Positions 6,795 to 9,471 of a stretch of DNA of 9,471 nucleotides are shown here, one piece after another. Numbering within the stretch: position 1 is the stretch's first letter; every line of letters begins with the position of its first letter. The translations under genes were made by a program, and so were the position numbers. The notes below the pieces were generated by a model, which worked only from the letters and a program-made list of their open reading frames with translations, did no database searches and had not been told where the DNA came from. Source of the stretch: SHWC01 sp945902735 (GTDB taxonomy: Bacteria > Pseudomonadota > Alphaproteobacteria > UBA828); contig CAMDNF010000097.1 in NCBI GenBank assembly GCA_945902735.1, forward strand, positions 1 through 9,471, in the 5' to 3' direction.

Positions 6795-7669
6795 TGCCTC
6801 TCGTCTCCGAACAGGCCGCGTGGCCTGACGACCAGAGCCAAGGCGACGAGCAAGGTGATGATGATCTTGGCGAGCAAGGGTGAGAACAGCACGGTGACCA
6901 CGCCATCGCCGAGCCCGACCAAGGCCGCCGCGATCAGCGTGCCCCTGAGGCTGCCGAGGCCGCCGATGATCACCACGATGAACGACATGATCAGCGGATT
7001 GAGCCCCATCAGATAATGGGCCTGCTGGATTGGCACCACCAGCACGCCGGCCATCGCCGCGAACATCGCCCCCAAGGCAAACACAGCGGCATAGAGCCGG
7101 CGCACCGGCACGCCGAAGGCCTGGGCCATGTCCGGATTCTGCTGCGTCGCCCGCATGTAGAGGCCGAGCTTGGTCCGGGTCATCAGAAACCACGTACCGA
7201 GCAGCAGAACCGCCGAGAGGCCGGCCACCACGAGCTTGTGGCCCGAATAGCCGAACCACGGAAACACGACGCGAAAATAGACCGGCGGCTCGACTGGGCG
7301 CGCATCCGGGCCGTAGATGGTGAGCACGAGCTGCTGGAAGATGTAGAGCAGCGCGATGGTGGCAACGATGGTGCTTTCAGGCTGATATTTGATGCGGCGC
7401 AGAATCAGAAAATCAGCGGCATAGGCGATGCCGCCGACGATCAGCGGCCCCACGACCATGGCAACCAGAAAACCCCAAAGCGGCGAGCCGACGATCGTCG
7501 AGCAGTAATAGGCGACGATGGCGCCCAACATGAAAAACTCGCCATGCGCGATATTGACCACCCGCATGACGCCGAAAACGAGCGAGAGCCCAAGCGCGGA
7601 GATCGACAACACGAAGGCGCTGACCATACCTTCGAGCAGCGCTAAGATCAGATGTGGGCCGAGGCTCAT
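6791..7669 (-). CDS. ABC transporter permease (LivH-like)
   Basis: A 292-residue inner-membrane permease. Landmarks are LGLSLVFGVMRVVNIAHGEF (residues 27-46), the coupling loop RATQQNPDMAQAFGVPVRRL (173-192), FALGAMFAAMAGVL (197-210) and IIGGLGSLRGTLIAA (234-248). All are standard for LivH. The start at 7669 (MSLGPHLI) gives the usual family length; the open frame extends to 7747, but the extra residues are basic and unlike a permease start. The ribosome site is weak. The stop overlaps the next gene as ATGA. It is separated from the binding protein gene by 162 nt containing a hairpin. Confidence 0.94.
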   Translation of the reverse strand: MSLGPHLILALLEGMVSAFVLSISALGLSLVFGVMRVVNIAHGEFFMLGAIVAYYCSTIVGSPLWGFLVAMVVGPLIVGGIAYAADFLILRRIKYQPESTIVATIALLYIFQQLVLTIYGPDARPVEPPVYFRVVFPWFGYSGHKLVVAGLSAVLLLGTWFLMTRTKLGLYMRATQQNPDMAQAFGVPVRRLYAAVFALGAMFAAMAGVLVVPIQQAHYLMGLNPLIMSFIVVIIGGLGSLRGTLIAAALVGLGDGVVTVLFSPLLAKIIITLLVALALVVRPRGLFGDERQ

Positions 7670-7720
7670 GCCAAGCCGAGCGCGGCCGCCGCTCCGCGCG
7701 GACCGCCATACCAGCCTGCG

Positions 7721-7739
7721 GCTGGGATTCGCACCCAGC
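7721..7739 (-). other. Intergenic hairpin between binding protein and permease genes
   Basis: On the minus strand this is GCTGGG-TGCGAAT-CCCAGC, a perfect 6-bp stem with a 7-nt loop, extendable by two more pairs across one mismatch (7718-7742). It lies in the 162-nt gap between the binding protein stop and the LivH-like start. No T-run follows, so it is unlikely to be a full terminator. Hairpins at this position in importer operons commonly stabilise the upstream message or partly block read-through, giving more binding protein than permease (inference). The rest of the gap, 7670-7831, shows no other convincing feature. Confidence 0.45.
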
Positions 7740-7831
7740 TGCGGCAACGCGTCAAAAGACAGCCCATAATTGCGTCACGATGTTCGCCGCCGATTAGGTT
7801 GGACGACGATTGGCGAAGATCGACGACGAGT

Positions 7832-9112
7832 CTAGAGCGATTCTTTCGTGTAGTCCGCCGGCGCTTCGTACAGCCCTTCCTCCGGCTCGGTCTTGAACAC
7901 GGTGGTCAGTTTCTGGTTTTCGACCTTCGAGATGAAGTTCTGCCCGATGCCCTGATGCGCCTTGCCAAGGAAGAGCTTGCGGCCCTGCGGATGGGCATTG
8001 CCTTCCTCGAAGCCGGTCAAGCTTTCGAAGGCGGTGATGAAGGCCTCGACGTCCTTCGGCGTGCGCGTCTTATAGCCGCTCTTCTCAACGACTTCCTTGA
8101 TCGCGAACAGGGTCTCCCACACGCTGAACATGTGCGAATAGGTTGGGAAGTCTTTCTTATCGTCGACGCTATGGCCCGCGTCGGCAATGCCTACTTTTCC
8201 ACGATAGAACTTCTCGGATGGCGTCGGGTACCCGCTGCCATAGCGCGGCATCGCTTCCCAGAAATAGCTGCCCTCGAGATATTCGAGACCGGGGCTCGCA
8301 ATGTCGACCGCCTCGACCGAATCGATGAAGCCAAATAGCTGCGGCCGCTTCGAGCCAAAGTGCTCGCCCAGCTCTCGCACGAAGGTGAGCACGCCCGGGC
8401 CGACCATGACGTGATAGATCAGGTCGGTATCCGCCGGGATATTGGGGAAGTACTTCGTGTAGGAGGTTTCGGTCGCCGGCACCGGTATGAGCGCTTTGAT
8501 GACGCCGCCATGTTTCGCGGCTACCTCGCTGAAATAGTCACGGTGGTCGTAGCCGAACGCGTAATCGGGATAGATCATGGTGACGTTCTTACCGAGATCC
8601 GTGATCCACTTGCCGACGGCGGTGATCTGAGACTTCACATCGCTGATGCACGACTGAAAGACGTAGCGGCTCATTTTGCCGGCCGGAAGCGAAGACGCCT
8701 CGCCACACAGCATGTAGGGCATCTTCAATTCATTGGCTGTCGGCCACGAGCCGTACATGACGTGCTCGAAGAGACAGCCGAAAACGAAATCGACCTTGTG
8801 CTCGGTGATCAGCTTGCCGCACACCTCGCCGCCGCGCTTGGGGTCGGTGCCATCGTCCTCGATCACCAGCTCGATCGGTCGGCCGCCGATCCCGCCAGTC
8901 TCGTTGATCAACTTGACGGCGGCCTTCGACGTCCGATCGTACCATCGGCCATAGGTCGAGCCGATCCCAGTCAGATGGACCTGCAGACCGATCTTGATCG
9001 GCTGGTCGGAGCCGGCCGCCCAAGCCTGCCGGGCAATCGGGCTGAGCATGGCACTACCAACAAGGCCAGTCGCCGCCGCACTCTTGAGGAATTTACGTCG
9101 ATTGAGCGTCAT
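7832..9112 (-). CDS. Periplasmic substrate-binding protein of a Liv/amide-type ABC transporter, Tat-exported
   Basis: A 426-residue type I periplasmic binding protein (Peripla_BP_6-like). The N-terminus has a twin-arginine signal: NRRKFLK (residues 4-10), a hydrophobic stretch and a likely cleavage AWA|A after residue 32. The mature part begins IKIGLQVHLTGIGSTYG (39-55), with AVKLINETGGIGGRPIELVI (65-84) and DDGTDPKRGGEV (86-97), the usual first-lobe pattern. Four cysteines (C98, C113, C136, C155) fall in the first lobe and could form disulfides. It captures the substrate in the periplasm and delivers it to the two permeases. The start at 9112 has AAAGGGGGG just upstream. It is the first gene of the transporter operon. 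The family covers amino acids, urea, amides and aromatic compounds; the ligand cannot be read from the sequence. Confidence 0.94.
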   Translation of the reverse strand: MTLNRRKFLKSAAATGLVGSAMLSPIARQAWAAGSDQPIKIGLQVHLTGIGSTYGRWYDRTSKAAVKLINETGGIGGRPIELVIEDDGTDPKRGGEVCGKLITEHKVDFVFGCLFEHVMYGSWPTANELKMPYMLCGEASSLPAGKMSRYVFQSCISDVKSQITAVGKWITDLGKNVTMIYPDYAFGYDHRDYFSEVAAKHGGVIKALIPVPATETSYTKYFPNIPADTDLIYHVMVGPGVLTFVRELGEHFGSKRPQLFGFIDSVEAVDIASPGLEYLEGSYFWEAMPRYGSGYPTPSEKFYRGKVGIADAGHSVDDKKDFPTYSHMFSVWETLFAIKEVVEKSGYKTRTPKDVEAFITAFESLTGFEEGNAHPQGRKLFLGKAHQGIGQNFISKVENQKLTTVFKTEPEEGLYEAPADYTKESL

Positions 9113-9118
9113 TTGCCC

Positions 9119-9128
9119 CCCTTTATTT
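9119..9128 (-). promoter_or_regulatory. Shared leader motif at the ribosome site of the transporter operon
   Basis: On the minus strand this reads AAATAAAGGG, continuing GGGCAA to the ATG of the binding protein. It is identical over ten bases to 1627-1636 before the hydroxylase operon. The G-rich run is a strong ribosome site and decides the start at 9112. Confidence 0.5.
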
Positions 9129-9211
9129 GTCCGCCTCTGATTGCATGTCTGAGCGGCCGCGTTCGGTCGCTAACTTCAATCGGGAAGCGGCAATCATGTT
9201 CGGTCTTGATG

Positions 9212-9282
9212 TTGAGGTTAGGACAAGCCGATCGTTCGCGACTAGCGGCAAATCGTGCACGCCGTGTTGCGTAAACCGCAAC
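9212..9282 (-). repeat. Copy B of the 71-bp direct repeat upstream of the transporter operon
   Basis: Gap-free partner of 1774-1844, 58/71 identical. It lies 99 nt before the binding protein start, whereas copy A lies 154 nt before its gene, so the two leaders differ by 55 nt downstream of the repeat. Similarity stops at the outer edge of the dyad at 9282. The probable insertion sequence end is 43 bp further upstream. Confidence 0.8.
9266..9282. promoter_or_regulatory. Putative LysR-type operator upstream of the transporter operon
   Basis: GTTGCG-N5-CGCAAC, a perfect 6-bp dyad that contains the same GTTGC-N7-GCAAC arms as 1828-1844 and the same T-N11-A spacing. It lies 153 nt before the binding protein start. 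The LysR gene is the last gene of the operon this site would control, so an autoregulatory loop is likely if the assignment is right. Confidence 0.6.
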
Positions 9283-9325
9283 GAGTGCTGTTCGAGTTGG
9301 AATGTCCTGTCATGGCATCGCCCTC

Positions 9326-9471
9326 GAGCTATTGCCGAATCTTGGTGACGGCCTGACGGATCAGGCGGCGGCTTGGGCTTGAGGCACGGCAGAATTGCCG
9401 ATGACTTCGATCCCATCGGTGAACTTCACACCTTGGATCACCTTTGGCAACTGGTTGTGACCGTCGAGGCG
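9326..9471 (-). mobile_element. Probable end of an insertion sequence
   Basis: The region runs from a candidate terminal sequence starting GAGCTATTGCCGAATCTTGG at 9326 through the stop of a transposase-like frame at 9361 and off the right edge. A transposase stop about 35 nt from the element end is usual for IS256-type elements, which often start with GA or GG. The other terminus and any target duplication are outside the window, so the boundary is tentative. Confidence 0.4.
9361..9471 (-). CDS. C-terminal end of a probable transposase (IS256/mutator-like), partial
   Basis: The last 36 codons of a frame that enters from the right edge and ends with TGA. The residues RLDGHNQLPKVIQGVKFTDG, then a short Ala/Gln-rich tail, resemble the C-terminus of IS256-type transposases of soil alpha-proteobacteria. 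The recognition is from memory of the family, and the DDE catalytic residues lie outside the window. It is not known whether the gene is intact. It is unlikely to belong functionally to the catabolic operons. Confidence 0.55.
   Translation of the reverse strand, partial: RLDGHNQLPKVIQGVKFTDGIEVIGNSAVPQAQAAA

Noticed and set aside
6795..7259. N-terminal extension of the LivM-like permease
   Set aside because: It reads the LivH-like gene in a different frame; the ATGA start at 6794 gives the usual family length.
7718..7742. tRNA T-arm-like sequence (5-bp stem with loop TGCGAAT)
   Set aside because: No acceptor stem, anticodon arm or CCA context around it, and the loop lacks the conserved second T. 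Treated as a simple hairpin.
9123..9416. Minus-strand 97-residue open frame before the binding protein
   Set aside because: It runs from inside the transposase-like gene in another frame through the operator region. The peptide it shares with the 1631-1822 frame is explained by the DNA repeat.

Overview
The window looks like part of an alpha-proteobacterial chromosome or large replicon, possibly Hyphomicrobiales. This is an inference from the high GC content, the G/C-rich third codon positions and the style of the proteins; no taxonomic marker is present. All supported genes lie on the minus strand, so transcription runs from right to left.

Layout in order of transcription. (1) 9361-9471 holds the last 36 codons of what looks like a transposase, probably of an insertion sequence whose end lies near 9326. 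(2) 9113-9325 is a promoter/operator region. (3) A tight operon follows: a Tat-exported periplasmic binding protein (9112-7832), two Liv-type permeases (7669-6791 and 6794-5832), two Liv-type ATPases (5844-5101 and 5101-4400), a metal-dependent amidohydrolase of the guanine/cytosine/s-triazine deaminase superfamily (4323-2797) and a LysR-type regulator (2776-1883). (4) 1620-1882 is a second promoter/operator region. (5) A second operon encodes a three-subunit molybdenum hydroxylase in the order FAD subunit (1619-729), 2Fe-2S subunit (727-251) and molybdopterin subunit (from 237, running off the left edge).

The likely joint function is uptake and breakdown of a small organic compound, most plausibly a nitrogen heterocycle. 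The binding protein and ABC importer bring it in, the amidohydrolase removes an amino or amide group, and the molybdenum hydroxylase inserts oxygen from water into a ring carbon. The substrate cannot be read from the sequence. The enzyme families are known; this exact combination and its regulation are the parts worth testing.

The main non-coding signal is a gap-free 71-bp direct repeat (58/71 identical) upstream of the first gene of each operon, in the same orientation. Each copy carries a perfect dyad GTTGC-N7-GCAAC. All ten arm bases are conserved and four of the seven central bases differ. The dyad contains a T-N11-A LysR-type box, so the simplest model is that the encoded LysR protein controls both operons from these paired sites. 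No fundamentally new type of system (defence, CRISPR, RNA-based) was seen.
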